Source: Minisyncoccota bacterium (GTDB lineage Bacteria; Patescibacteriota; Minisyncoccia; JAHIHE01; JAGLIN01). Taken from it: DNA of 11,470 nucleotides. The notes beneath the pieces are model-generated. The model saw only the letters and a program-made list of their open reading frames with translations, ran no database searches and was not told the origin of the DNA. The stretch is taken from positions 1 to 11,470 of the forward strand of contig JAGLSJ010000016.1 in assembly GCA_023270095.1 (NCBI GenBank), in the 5' to 3' direction. Shown here piece after piece: positions 1 to 6,529 of this stretch. A program made the translations under genes and the position numbers. The stretch's first letter is position 1. The number at the start of each line of letters is the position of its first letter.

Positions 1-2
1 AA

Positions 3-116
3 TTGCCTTATGATGAAATTTATATTGAAGCCTTGGTTAATATGACTCCTGTTATTGAAAAAAATAGTCAACAGAAAAAACTATTTAACGATATCGCAAA
101 GCGGTTAATTTATTAA
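3..116 (+). CDS. 3' end of an unidentified gene (partial)
   Basis: An open frame enters from the left edge and ends at a TAA at 114-116, leaving the last 37 residues. The tail is a mixed, mildly amphipathic stretch (it begins LPYDEIYIEALVNM and ends AKRLIY) with no motif I recognise. The reading is supported by continuity to the edge and by the stop sitting just before a palindrome and a promoter-like sequence. The gene lies on the same strand as everything else. In Bacillus the regulator sdpR precedes sdpI, but this fragment is too short to test that relationship, and I do not claim it. Confidence 0.5.
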   Translation: MPYDEIYIEALVNMTPVIEKNSQQKKLFNDIAKRLIY

Positions 117-135
117 ATAATAGCTTATTATTTAA
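113..135. repeat. AT-only perfect inverted repeat over a stop codon
   Basis: TTAAATAATA (113-122) and TATTATTTAA (126-135) are exact reverse complements separated by GCT. The left arm contains the TAA stop of the upstream partial gene. The stem has no G or C inside it and no T-run follows, so a conventional intrinsic terminator is unlikely. A weak hairpin or a binding site for a dimeric regulator placed about 30 bases before the candidate sdpI promoter are both possible. Confidence 0.4.
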
Positions 136-165
136 AATGTTGGCATCTTTTCAAATAAGCTCGTT

Positions 166-174
166 TGGTATAAA
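166..174 (+). promoter_or_regulatory. Candidate extended -10 promoter for the sdpI-like gene
   Basis: TGGTATAAA matches the extended -10 pattern TGnTATAAT at eight of nine positions. No good -35 lies at 16-18 bases: a TTGGCA at 140-145 is too far away. Extended -10 promoters can work without a -35. A start near 181 would give a leader of about 30 bases that carries the strong ribosome binding site. Confidence 0.35.
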
Positions 175-195
175 ATAAAGGCATAAACGTTTAAT

Positions 196-207
196 AAAGG
201 AGGTGAT
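196..207 (+). promoter_or_regulatory. Full-length Shine-Dalgarno that decides the sdpI start
   Basis: AAAGGAGGTGAT is complementary over its whole length to the 3' tail of bacterial 16S rRNA and lies at ideal spacing from the ATG at 212 (GGAGG ends 8 bases upstream). An in-frame GTG at 203 is part of this SD itself, so it should not be taken as the start codon. Apart from the incomplete gene beyond the right edge, it is the only gene in the window with such a site. Confidence 0.85.
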
Positions 208-211
208 AAAT

Positions 212-868
212 ATGAAAAATCAAAAAACAATTTTTTTGGGAATTGTGGGGATCTTGTTTATTATTGGAACTTTTCTCTATCCTTTAATGCCTGAGCAAAT
301 GGCTTCTCACTGGAATTCAAATGGAGAAGTTAATGGCTATATGTCAAAATTTTGGGGAGTGTTCTTAACACCCTTTATGTCTTTAGGACTGATTATCATT
401 TTTTTACTTATTCCGAAAATAGACCCTCTAAAAGCTAATATTGAAAAATTCAGGAAATATTATGACGAGTTTGTTGTACTCATTCTCTTATTTTTGGCTT
501 ATGTCTATTTTTTGACCATATTTTGGAATCTCGGTTATAGATTTAATATGACTATTATGATTTTTTTGATGATTGCTCCACTGTTTTATTATAGCGGGAT
601 TTTGATTGAAAACGCTAAAAGAAATTGGTTTATTGGAATTCGAACCCCATGGACATTGAGTAGTGAAAAAGTTTGGAACAAGACTCACAAGCTTGGTGGA
701 AAATTATTCAAGCTGTCTGGCGCTCTTGTTTTATTGGGAATATTATTTGAAAAATATGCTATAATCTTTGTAAGTTTACCTATTATTTTGTCATCTGTTT
801 ATCTATTCGTTTATTCATATTTTGAATATCAAAAAGAAAATAAAGATAATAATAAAAATTTTCAATAA
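212..868 (+). CDS. SdpI-like / DUF1648 integral membrane protein
   Basis: A 218-residue polytopic membrane protein of the SdpI family. In Bacillus subtilis SdpI gives immunity to the SdpC killing peptide and sequesters the repressor SdpR at the membrane. About six hydrophobic segments are visible near residues 7-24, 46-66, 87-107, 111-131, 165-183 and 186-205. After helix 1 comes the DUF1648 signature (LYPLMPEQMASHWNSNGEVNGY, residues 22-43). Between helices 4 and 5 is the family's most conserved stretch, with NWFIGIRTPWTLSSEKVWN near residues 138-156. Length matches the family. The start is the ATG at 212 rather than GTG 203, which lies inside the SD. No sdpC-like toxin is nearby, so immunity to foreign bacteriocins, a general cell-envelope role or a signalling role are all open. 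The SD style differs from the neighbouring genes, which may mean separate origin. Confidence 0.85.
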   Translation: MKNQKTIFLGIVGILFIIGTFLYPLMPEQMASHWNSNGEVNGYMSKFWGVFLTPFMSLGLIIIFLLIPKIDPLKANIEKFRKYYDEFVVLILLFLAYVYFLTIFWNLGYRFNMTIMIFLMIAPLFYYSGILIENAKRNWFIGIRTPWTLSSEKVWNKTHKLGGKLFKLSGALVLLGILFEKYAIIFVSLPIILSSVYLFVYSYFEYQKENKDNNKNFQ

Positions 869-892
869 GAAGACAATTATTAATAAAAAAAT

Positions 893-1495
893 ATGTTTGA
901 AAATATTCCAACAAATGAAAAAGAAAAAACAAGAGAAGATTTGTTAGAAGATCTTGAAAATTCTTTTGAAAAATATGGAGTTGAAGGTGTGGAGGTTAGA
1001 TTGGAGGGAGATAAATTAGTTATGGAACAAAAATACGGAGAAGGTATTCGTGGACTTGGTTATGACAAAGAAAAAAGTAATTTATGGTTATGCTTAGATC
1101 AAAAAAATTCACAAGAATCTATTAATGAAAACCAGAGATGGAATGCTAATACGGTTTTGGATATGGAGAAACAATTTTTAGGAGTATCTATGAAAAAAAT
1201 TGAAGAAGGAAAAATAAGAATAGAAATAGACAAAGATAATCCTTTATTTGTGATAGCTTCTCTTTCTGGTAGAAGTGAAAATATTTATCTTCCTAGTGAG
1301 ATTAATGGATGGAAGCTAGAAGAATCTTTGGAATTTGACGAAGAAACAGGAAAGTTAATTGGTGAATTATTGTGGGACGGCGATGGTTCTATTGAGTGTA
1401 AAGTTGCTATTTCTGGCATCCAAAGCAATTGGGATGATGGAGAGTGGAAAGATGATACTAATCAAAAAATGGAAACTAGACTAAAGACAGAATAA
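893..1495 (+). CDS. Acidic protein with C-terminal glucan-binding-like (CBM48/CBM20-type) module
   Basis: This soluble 200-residue protein has no signal peptide or membrane segment and is rich in Glu, Asp and Lys. Residues 1-45 look helical and charged. Residues 46-110 are mixed, with several Trp. Residues from about 115 to 195 read like an immunoglobulin-like glucan-binding module: a beta-strand, then IYLPSEINGWKLEES (N138-G139-W140, like the FNgW turn of CBM48 and AMPK-beta), then a strand-turn-strand segment, then SNWDDGEWKDDTNQ (W180, W185, N190), resembling the second aromatic site and closing Asn of CBM20/CBM48. This is pattern recognition without an alignment. It starts 24 bases after the sdpI stop with no SD, and a new promoter lies downstream, so it may share the sdpI transcript. 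Position beside glgA supports a role on glycogen, for example as a targeting or regulatory subunit. Otherwise hypothetical. Confidence 0.45.
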   Translation: MFENIPTNEKEKTREDLLEDLENSFEKYGVEGVEVRLEGDKLVMEQKYGEGIRGLGYDKEKSNLWLCLDQKNSQESINENQRWNANTVLDMEKQFLGVSMKKIEEGKIRIEIDKDNPLFVIASLSGRSENIYLPSEINGWKLEESLEFDEETGKLIGELLWDGDGSIECKVAISGIQSNWDDGEWKDDTNQKMETRLKTE

Positions 1496-1499
1496 TATC

Positions 1500-1532
1500 T
1501 TTTTCAATTTGATCATTGACGTAATTGAGAAA
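1500..1532. repeat. Imperfect AT-rich hairpin between transcription units
   Basis: TTTTTCAATT (1500-1509) pairs with AATTGAGAAA (1523-1532), giving ten pairs with one G-U wobble and a 13-base loop. It begins four bases past the stop at 1493-1495. No T-run follows on either strand, so it is not a convincing intrinsic terminator, but it is the only hairpin separating the 893-1495 gene from the glycogen-synthase promoter. Confidence 0.3.
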
Positions 1533-1538
1533 AACTGT

Positions 1539-1566
1539 TTAACAATTGTTATATTTAAGCTATAAT
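1539..1566 (+). promoter_or_regulatory. Near-consensus sigma70-type promoter for the glucan cluster
   Basis: TTAACA (1539-1544, five of six to TTGACA) is followed after a 16-base spacer by a perfect TATAAT (1561-1566). Transcription would start near 1573, leaving a leader of about 65 bases before the ATG at 1638. The putative start coincides with a small hairpin, AGAC/GTCT at 1573-1576 and 1584-1587. The next clear promoter on this strand is at about 9591, so this one probably drives at least the genes up to 7099. Confidence 0.7.
1540..1551. promoter_or_regulatory. 12-bp palindrome inside the promoter (possible operator)
   Basis: TAACAATTGTTA is a perfect 12-bp palindrome that overlaps most of the -35 hexamer and the first part of the spacer. 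A dimeric repressor bound here would block sigma-factor contact. AT-rich palindromes of this size can arise by chance in such sequence, so location is the main argument. Confidence 0.35.
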
Positions 1567-1637
1567 GTAATTAGACGCATATTGTCTGGTTATTTTGTTG
1601 CACAAATTTTTATTTTAGAATAAATAAAATTAATTTT

Positions 1638-4103
1638 ATGTCAAAGCCACTTAAAATCCTTTTTGTCACAACTGATTTACCTCCCTTTTCAAAGGCTGGT
1701 GGTCTTGGTGATGTTTCGCGTTCTTTACCGAAGGCTTTGTCAAAAATGGGGCATGATGTAAAAATCATTATGCCTTGTCATGGTGTTATTAATGAAGAAA
1801 AAAATAATATAAAATTAATAAAAGAAGATTTAAAGGTAAAAATTTATAATGAAAACAAAATCAATTTTCGAATAAAAAAAGGAATTTTGGATCAAAAATT
1901 ACCAGTTTATTTTGTTGATAAATATAAATATTTTGGAGGAAGGAGTAAGGTTTATGGTTATGATGATGAAAATCAAAGATTTCTATTTTTTTGTTTTGCA
2001 GTTTTTGAGGTTATAAAAAATATGGAAGACTCTTGGGTCCCCGATATAATTCATTGTAATGATTGGCACACAGGAATGATTCCTTATTTATTAAAAACAA
2101 AATTTTCAAAAAAAGATATTTTCAAAAAAACTAGAACTCTTTTTACAATTCACAATTTGACGTTTCAAATGGGAAAAGATTGGTGGACAATTGACAAGAG
2201 AAATCAAGACGATGGAATGAGTAAAATTGATGATTTTAAGAATAAGGAAAAAATAGATTTAATCAATTTTGCAAAGCGTGGAATTATATGCGCTGACATT
2301 GTGAATACCGTGAGTGAACAATATGCACAAGAGATTATGCAGAAAAAATTTGGACAGGAATTGCATGATATTTTGCAGATTAAATGTGGTGAAAATAAAT
2401 TTTATGGAATTATAAATGGAATTGATTATAAGGAATATAATCCAAAAACTGATCCTGGACTTAAGATTAATTATGATGAAAATTCTTTGGAAAAGAAAAT
2501 TATTAATAAAAAACAATTGCAGAAAAACTTTAAGCTGGAAATTGATGAAGACATCCCAGTGATTGCCATGGCAACTAGAGTTACAGAACAGAAAGGATTC
2601 GATTTGATATTAGAAATAGCAGATGCTTTAGCAAGGCTTAAAATGCAATTAATCATAGTTGGTAGCGCTGATCCATGTTATCGAAAAAAATTTAGAATGT
2701 TAAGTAAAAAACATTCTAAGAAATTTGCAGTACATTTGAAGTTTGAAACAAAAAAAATAACAGGTGTTTATGCTGGTTCTGATATGTTTTTGATGCCTTC
2801 TCGGTTTGAACCTTGTGGGCTTGGACAGATGATTTCTCTGCGTTATGGGTCAATCCCAATTGTTAGAGAGACAGGAGGACTTTCTGATACAATTACAAAT
2901 TATAATCCCAGAATTGGAAAAGGAAATGGATTTGTTTTTAAAACATATGATCCAAAAGATTTATTAGTGGCAATTACAAGAGCTTTAGAAAATTATAAAT
3001 ATAAAAAGGAGTGGCAAAATATTGTGAAAAATGGAATGCAAAAATCTTTTTCTTGGGAAGTTCCAGCAAAAAAATATGTTTTACTTTATAAAAAAGCTTT
3101 AAATTTTAAGAGAGAAAAAAAATTTATGTATAGAACAATAGAAGATATTAATCAAAAAATTAAAGTGTTGGCAAGTGAGCAAGGATTCAAGATTACAAAA
3201 ACAGTAAATTCTTTTGTAAAAAAAGAAAAAAGATATTATGCTTATAGTGTTTTGAAAGGAGATATAAAAATATTTTTGAAAGCGAGGATTGCAGATGATA
3301 ATAGTAGTGTCTATGGACTTGAAAAAGAAATGGAGATCACAAGAATTATGACTGAAAATGATGAAATGAAAAAGAAAGTGAATTTTACAAAATATCTGGA
3401 TGGATCACTTACAAAAATTCCGGAATGGTACACTCATGGTTATATTGAAGGTGATCTTTTAGGTGATTTTTATGATATGCCTAGAAAGCATAATCAAGAT
3501 ATATATATTAACAATGTTGTTGAAAACCTTTTGAATCTGCAAAGTGTATCAAAAATTTTTATAAAAGAAGCAGAAAAAAATGGTGTTATAAAATATATAA
3601 AAAAGAGAGGATATGAGGACTATAAAAACACTATAAAATATTATCAGAAAGAAGAGATTGGCAAGGGAAAGATAGATTTTTTCGCATCTTCTGAATTGAT
3701 TGAAAAAAACAGGAAATTGCTCGATGAGAATTTGGTGGTAGCTCACGGAGATTTCACAATGGCAAATCACATCATCGCCGAATCTGGCAAGGCATATCTT
3801 TCTGATTGGGAATCAGTGCGGATTGATAATATTGCAGCAGATCTCGCGCATCTTTGGGTGCAGACTTGGAGATATAAAAAATGGCGAGGAAAATTATTGG
3901 CAGAATTTTTGAATCGTTTGCCAGAGTCAGAAAAAGAAAGTTTCAAAGAAATATTTAGAATCGTTGCCATCGAACAATCAATGGCAGAAATTAAATGGAA
4001 TTCCGCTTCTTGTAAAAAGGAATATAAAAAAGGAGTGATTGACATTTCCACTCAAATAATCAAAACCGCATTGGATGGTTTTGATGGATTGTTAGAGATT
4101 TAG
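1638..4103 (+). CDS. glgA: Glycogen synthase (GT5) fused to an APH-like kinase domain
   Basis: An 821-residue two-domain protein. Residues 1 to about 490 form a complete GT5 glycogen/starch synthase, which transfers glucose from ADP- or UDP-glucose to the non-reducing end of an alpha-1,4-glucan. The donor-binding loop KAGGLGDV is at 19-26, then come HCNDWHTG and NGIDYKEYNP, R314 and K319 in ATRVTEQKG, and the catalytic-site SRFEPCGLGQ with E391. Usual GT5 length is 470-490 residues, so about 325 are extra. These (497-821) resemble aminoglycoside phosphotransferases and related small-molecule kinases: a possible ATP-binding K548, the catalytic loop HGDFTMAN with H703, D705 and N710, and the metal-binding D723 in SDWES. 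Both halves keep their key residues and the frame is unbroken. No signal peptide, hence cytoplasmic. Expressed from the promoter at 1539-1566. The start has no SD. The synthase call is secure; the kinase substrate is unknown. Confidence 0.9.
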   Translation: MSKPLKILFVTTDLPPFSKAGGLGDVSRSLPKALSKMGHDVKIIMPCHGVINEEKNNIKLIKEDLKVKIYNENKINFRIKKGILDQKLPVYFVDKYKYFGGRSKVYGYDDENQRFLFFCFAVFEVIKNMEDSWVPDIIHCNDWHTGMIPYLLKTKFSKKDIFKKTRTLFTIHNLTFQMGKDWWTIDKRNQDDGMSKIDDFKNKEKIDLINFAKRGIICADIVNTVSEQYAQEIMQKKFGQELHDILQIKCGENKFYGIINGIDYKEYNPKTDPGLKINYDENSLEKKIINKKQLQKNFKLEIDEDIPVIAMATRVTEQKGFDLILEIADALARLKMQLIIVGSADPCYRKKFRMLSKKHSKKFAVHLKFETKKITGVYAGSDMFLMPSRFEPCGLGQMISLRYGSIPIVRETGGLSDTITNYNPRIGKGNGFVFKTYDPKDLLVAITRALENYKYKKEWQNIVKNGMQKSFSWEVPAKKYVLLYKKALNFKREKKFMYRTIEDINQKIKVLASEQGFKITKTVNSFVKKEKRYYAYSVLKGDIKIFLKARIADDNSSVYGLEKEMEITRIMTENDEMKKKVNFTKYLDGSLTKIPEWYTHGYIEGDLLGDFYDMPRKHNQDIYINNVVENLLNLQSVSKIFIKEAEKNGVIKYIKKRGYEDYKNTIKYYQKEEIGKGKIDFFASSELIEKNRKLLDENLVVAHGDFTMANHIIAESGKAYLSDWESVRIDNIAADLAHLWVQTWRYKKWRGKLLAEFLNRLPESEKESFKEIFRIVAIEQSMAEIKWNSASCKKEYKKGVIDISTQIIKTALDGFDGLLEI

Positions 4104-4119
4104 AAAATTATAAATAAAA

Positions 4120-5178
4120 ATGAAAAAATTACGAATTGCGCAAATTGCTCCGCTTTGGGAACCAGTGCCGCCGAAAAAATATGGGGGAATTGAGATTATG
4201 ATGGAGAAAATTACAAATGAGCTAGTGCGAAGGGGGCACGAGGTAACTCTTTTTGCTAGTGGGAATTCCAAAACAAAAGCGAAATTGAAGTCAGTTTTTC
4301 CAAAATCACTTTTTGAAATGAATGTTGATTGGTATCATCGGTCGCAAAACTTGATTAATATTTCTAATGCTTTTCGTTTTGCAGATCAGTTTGATGTTAT
4401 TCATAATCACGCTGGAGATAATGCGATGTTTTTTACACAAGGTACAAAAACTCCAGTTTTGACAACTCTTCATAATGTTTTGCCATATCCGAAATCAAAA
4501 AAATCAGATGAATATATAACTTATAAATATTTTTCCAAGAAAACAAATTTTGTCAGCATCAGTTTAAATCAGAGAACTCACACTGATATAAAATTTAATT
4601 ATGTTGATAATGTTTATAATGGAATTGATGTTGAAAAATTCAAATTTAATCCAAAATCAAAAGATTATTTTTTTTGGCTTGGTCGAATTCATCATGGTAA
4701 AGGTTTAGCTGAGGCAGTTGAAGTTGCTAGAAAAACAAAACAAAAGTTGATTATTGCTGGCAATGTGACTTGCAAATCAGATGAAGAATATTTTTCTTAT
4801 ATAAAACCAAAAATTAATGGAAAAAATATCAAGTATATTGGTGAGGTTTCCGAAAAACAAAAAATTAAATATCTTTCAAACGCCAAGGCTCTTCTTTTCC
4901 CGATTCGTTGGGAAGAGCCTTTTGGACTTGTGATGGCAGAGGCTATGGCTTGCGGAACGCCTGTAGTCGGTTTTAATAAGGGATCAGTATCTGAAATTAT
5001 TAAAAATGGTAAAACAGGCTTTGTAGCAAAAAATGAAAAAGAAATGATTCAAGCTATAAAAAATATAGAAAAAATTAAGAGGGAAGATTGTAGAGTGCAT
5101 GTGGAGAAAAATTTTACAATTAAAAAAATGGTAGATAATTACGAAAAGGTTTATAGAAAAATAATTATAAACAAATAA
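4120..5178 (+). CDS. GT4-family glycosyltransferase, copy 1
   Basis: A 352-residue GT-B glycosyltransferase of family GT4, which transfers a sugar from a nucleotide-sugar with retention. The N-terminal domain opens with MKKLRIAQIAPLWE and carries the glycine loop YGGIE (21-25), then ELVRRGHEVTLFASG. The C-terminal domain has NGIDVEKF, a WLGRIHHGKG donor-site segment and the EX7E motif in EEPFGLVMAE (E266 and E274), followed by AMACGTPVVGF. Length is normal. No signal peptide or membrane helix. It begins 16 bases after the synthase-kinase gene with an AT-rich leader lacking an SD, consistent with one transcript. A close paralogue follows at 5415. Donor and acceptor cannot be read from sequence. 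In this cluster a role in making or priming an alpha-glucan or oligosaccharide is plausible, but a cell-surface glycan is not excluded. Confidence 0.85.
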   Translation: MKKLRIAQIAPLWEPVPPKKYGGIEIMMEKITNELVRRGHEVTLFASGNSKTKAKLKSVFPKSLFEMNVDWYHRSQNLINISNAFRFADQFDVIHNHAGDNAMFFTQGTKTPVLTTLHNVLPYPKSKKSDEYITYKYFSKKTNFVSISLNQRTHTDIKFNYVDNVYNGIDVEKFKFNPKSKDYFFWLGRIHHGKGLAEAVEVARKTKQKLIIAGNVTCKSDEEYFSYIKPKINGKNIKYIGEVSEKQKIKYLSNAKALLFPIRWEEPFGLVMAEAMACGTPVVGFNKGSVSEIIKNGKTGFVAKNEKEMIQAIKNIEKIKREDCRVHVEKNFTIKKMVDNYEKVYRKIIINK

Positions 5179-5183
5179 AATTT

Positions 5184-5414
5184 ATGGATGAAAAAATAGA
5201 AGAATTAAACAAAAACATTAAAGATTTAAATGTGGTTATAAAAAGAGCAAACTCTTTTCATTTCGTGTTTTTGAGAGGTATTTTATGGGGACTCGGTTCT
5301 GCAGTTGGTGCAACGGTAATCGCTGTGATTATAATTGCCATATTATCTAGTATTATACAATCTGTTAACGATGTTCCAATTTTAGGAAATGTAATAAATA
5401 ATTTACAAAAATAG
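5184..5414 (+). CDS. Small single-helix membrane protein, DUF5665-like
   Basis: A 76-residue protein. Residues 1-22 are a charged helix rich in Glu, Lys and Asn, probably coiled-coil forming. FLRGILWGLGSAVGATVIAV from about 29, continuing to 57, forms one long Gly/Ala/Ile-rich transmembrane helix, and the rest is a short polar tail. The FLRG-then-GxG order matches the pattern I recall for DUF5665 proteins, whose function is unknown. It is reliable as a gene because it fits the operon exactly: five bases from the upstream stop, and its own TAG is immediately followed by the next ATG at 5415. This suggests translational coupling. Lying between two paralogous glycosyltransferases, it could anchor one of them at the membrane, but that is inference only. 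Confidence 0.75.
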   Translation: MDEKIEELNKNIKDLNVVIKRANSFHFVFLRGILWGLGSAVGATVIAVIIIAILSSIIQSVNDVPILGNVINNLQK

Positions 5415-6497
5415 ATGAAAAAATTAAGGATTGCGCAAGTCGTTTCTTTGCAAGAAAGTATTCCACCAAAAGGGAAAAATGGGCTTGAATATATGGTTTA
5501 TTATCTAACAGAAGAACTTGTCAGAAGAGGTCATAAAGTAACTTTGTTTGCTACAAAGGATTCAAAAACAAGTGCCAAGCTCGTTGATATTTTGCCGTAT
5601 TCAGCTGCTAAGAAAAGATTATTCGGTTGGAATGCGACTAATTATTCACTTTCGAGCATGTCAAAAGCTGCTGAGATGGCTGATCAGTTTGATGTTATAC
5701 ACACACACATTGGATCAGCTGCTTTTTATTTTGCAGAATTGATTAAAACTCCAATTATTGAGACAGTACATAGTCCGGTATATAAGACTGCAAAAAAAGA
5801 TAAACTTAGTAAAAATTTAACAGACAGATATACACAAGACAGATTAAGAAGATATAGAAAAGCGCATCATGTGTTTGTCAGTAAAAGTCAAAAAAACAAT
5901 GCCTTAATAAAAAATAATAGTGTTGTTGTTCATAATGGTATTGATCTTGAAAAATTTAAATTCAGAAAAACTTCCCGAGATTATTTTTTGTATTTAGGTT
6001 ATATTACTCCAGACAAAGGAGCACACATTGCTGTGCAAGCTGCTAAAAGAGCAAAGGTAAAATTGAAATTGGCAGGAAGCTATGAAGGATGTGAGGAATA
6101 TTTTAAAAAGAAAATTAAGCCATATTTGAAAAAAGGAGAGATTGAGTATGTTGGAATTGTAAATCCAGTAAAACGAAATCAACTTCTTGGGGGAGCAAAA
6201 GCAATTCTTGTTCCAATTCAATGGGAAGAACCTTTCGGATTGATTATGACAGAAGCCATGGCTTGTGGAACTCCAGTCATTGGATTTAATCGTGCCGCTG
6301 TTCCTGAAATTGTTAAAGATAAAAAAACTGGATTTGTTGTGGAGGATGTAAAGGAAATGGTCAGAGCAATCAAGAAAATTGATGAGATTAGTCGAATTGA
6401 ATGTCGAGAACATGCTGAAAAATTTTTTACAGTTGAAAAAATGGCAGATGGTTATGAAAAAGTTTATGAAAAGGCGATTAAAAGTTTTAGTAAATAA
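5415..6497 (+). CDS. GT4-family glycosyltransferase, copy 2 (paralogue)
   Basis: A 360-residue GT4 enzyme clearly homologous to the gene at 4120: the same MKKLRIAQ opening, ELVRRGHKVTLFA, FDVIHTH, NGIDLEKFKF and EX7E in EEPFGLIMTE (E272 and E280), then AMACGTPVIGF. The copies also agree in the C-terminal helix (VEKMADGYEKVYEKAI against IKKMVDNYEKVYRKII), so a tandem duplication is likely. The notable difference is in the N-terminal glycine loop, where copy 1 has YGGIE and this copy has KNGLE (N22-G23). It also has about eight more residues. The catalytic side is intact, so it is probably active with an altered donor or acceptor. The ATG directly abuts the TAG of the preceding small gene (TAGATG), so translation is probably coupled. 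No SD, signal peptide or membrane helix. Confidence 0.85.
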   Translation: MKKLRIAQVVSLQESIPPKGKNGLEYMVYYLTEELVRRGHKVTLFATKDSKTSAKLVDILPYSAAKKRLFGWNATNYSLSSMSKAAEMADQFDVIHTHIGSAAFYFAELIKTPIIETVHSPVYKTAKKDKLSKNLTDRYTQDRLRRYRKAHHVFVSKSQKNNALIKNNSVVVHNGIDLEKFKFRKTSRDYFLYLGYITPDKGAHIAVQAAKRAKVKLKLAGSYEGCEEYFKKKIKPYLKKGEIEYVGIVNPVKRNQLLGGAKAILVPIQWEEPFGLIMTEAMACGTPVIGFNRAAVPEIVKDKKTGFVVEDVKEMVRAIKKIDEISRIECREHAEKFFTVEKMADGYEKVYEKAIKSFSK

Positions 6498-6529
6498 AAT
6501 ATTTTTAAATAATATTTAACTTCTTACAT

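Noticed and set aside
203..211. GTG at 203 as the start of the SdpI-like gene.
   Set aside because: It lies inside the full Shine-Dalgarno sequence at 196-207; the ATG at 212 has ideal spacing and begins the first membrane helix properly.
2259..4051. Several open frames of 60-95 codons on the - strand within the synthase-kinase gene, and similar ones elsewhere.
   Set aside because: They lie opposite a well-supported gene, have low-complexity Phe/Ile/Ser-rich translations and no recognisable motif, as expected for the complement of AT-rich coding sequence.
6497..6517. Inverted repeat AAATATT/AATATTT after the second GT4 gene as a terminator.
   Set aside because: Seven A/T pairs with a seven-base loop and no following T-run is within chance expectation here; the next gene follows closely and is probably cotranscribed.
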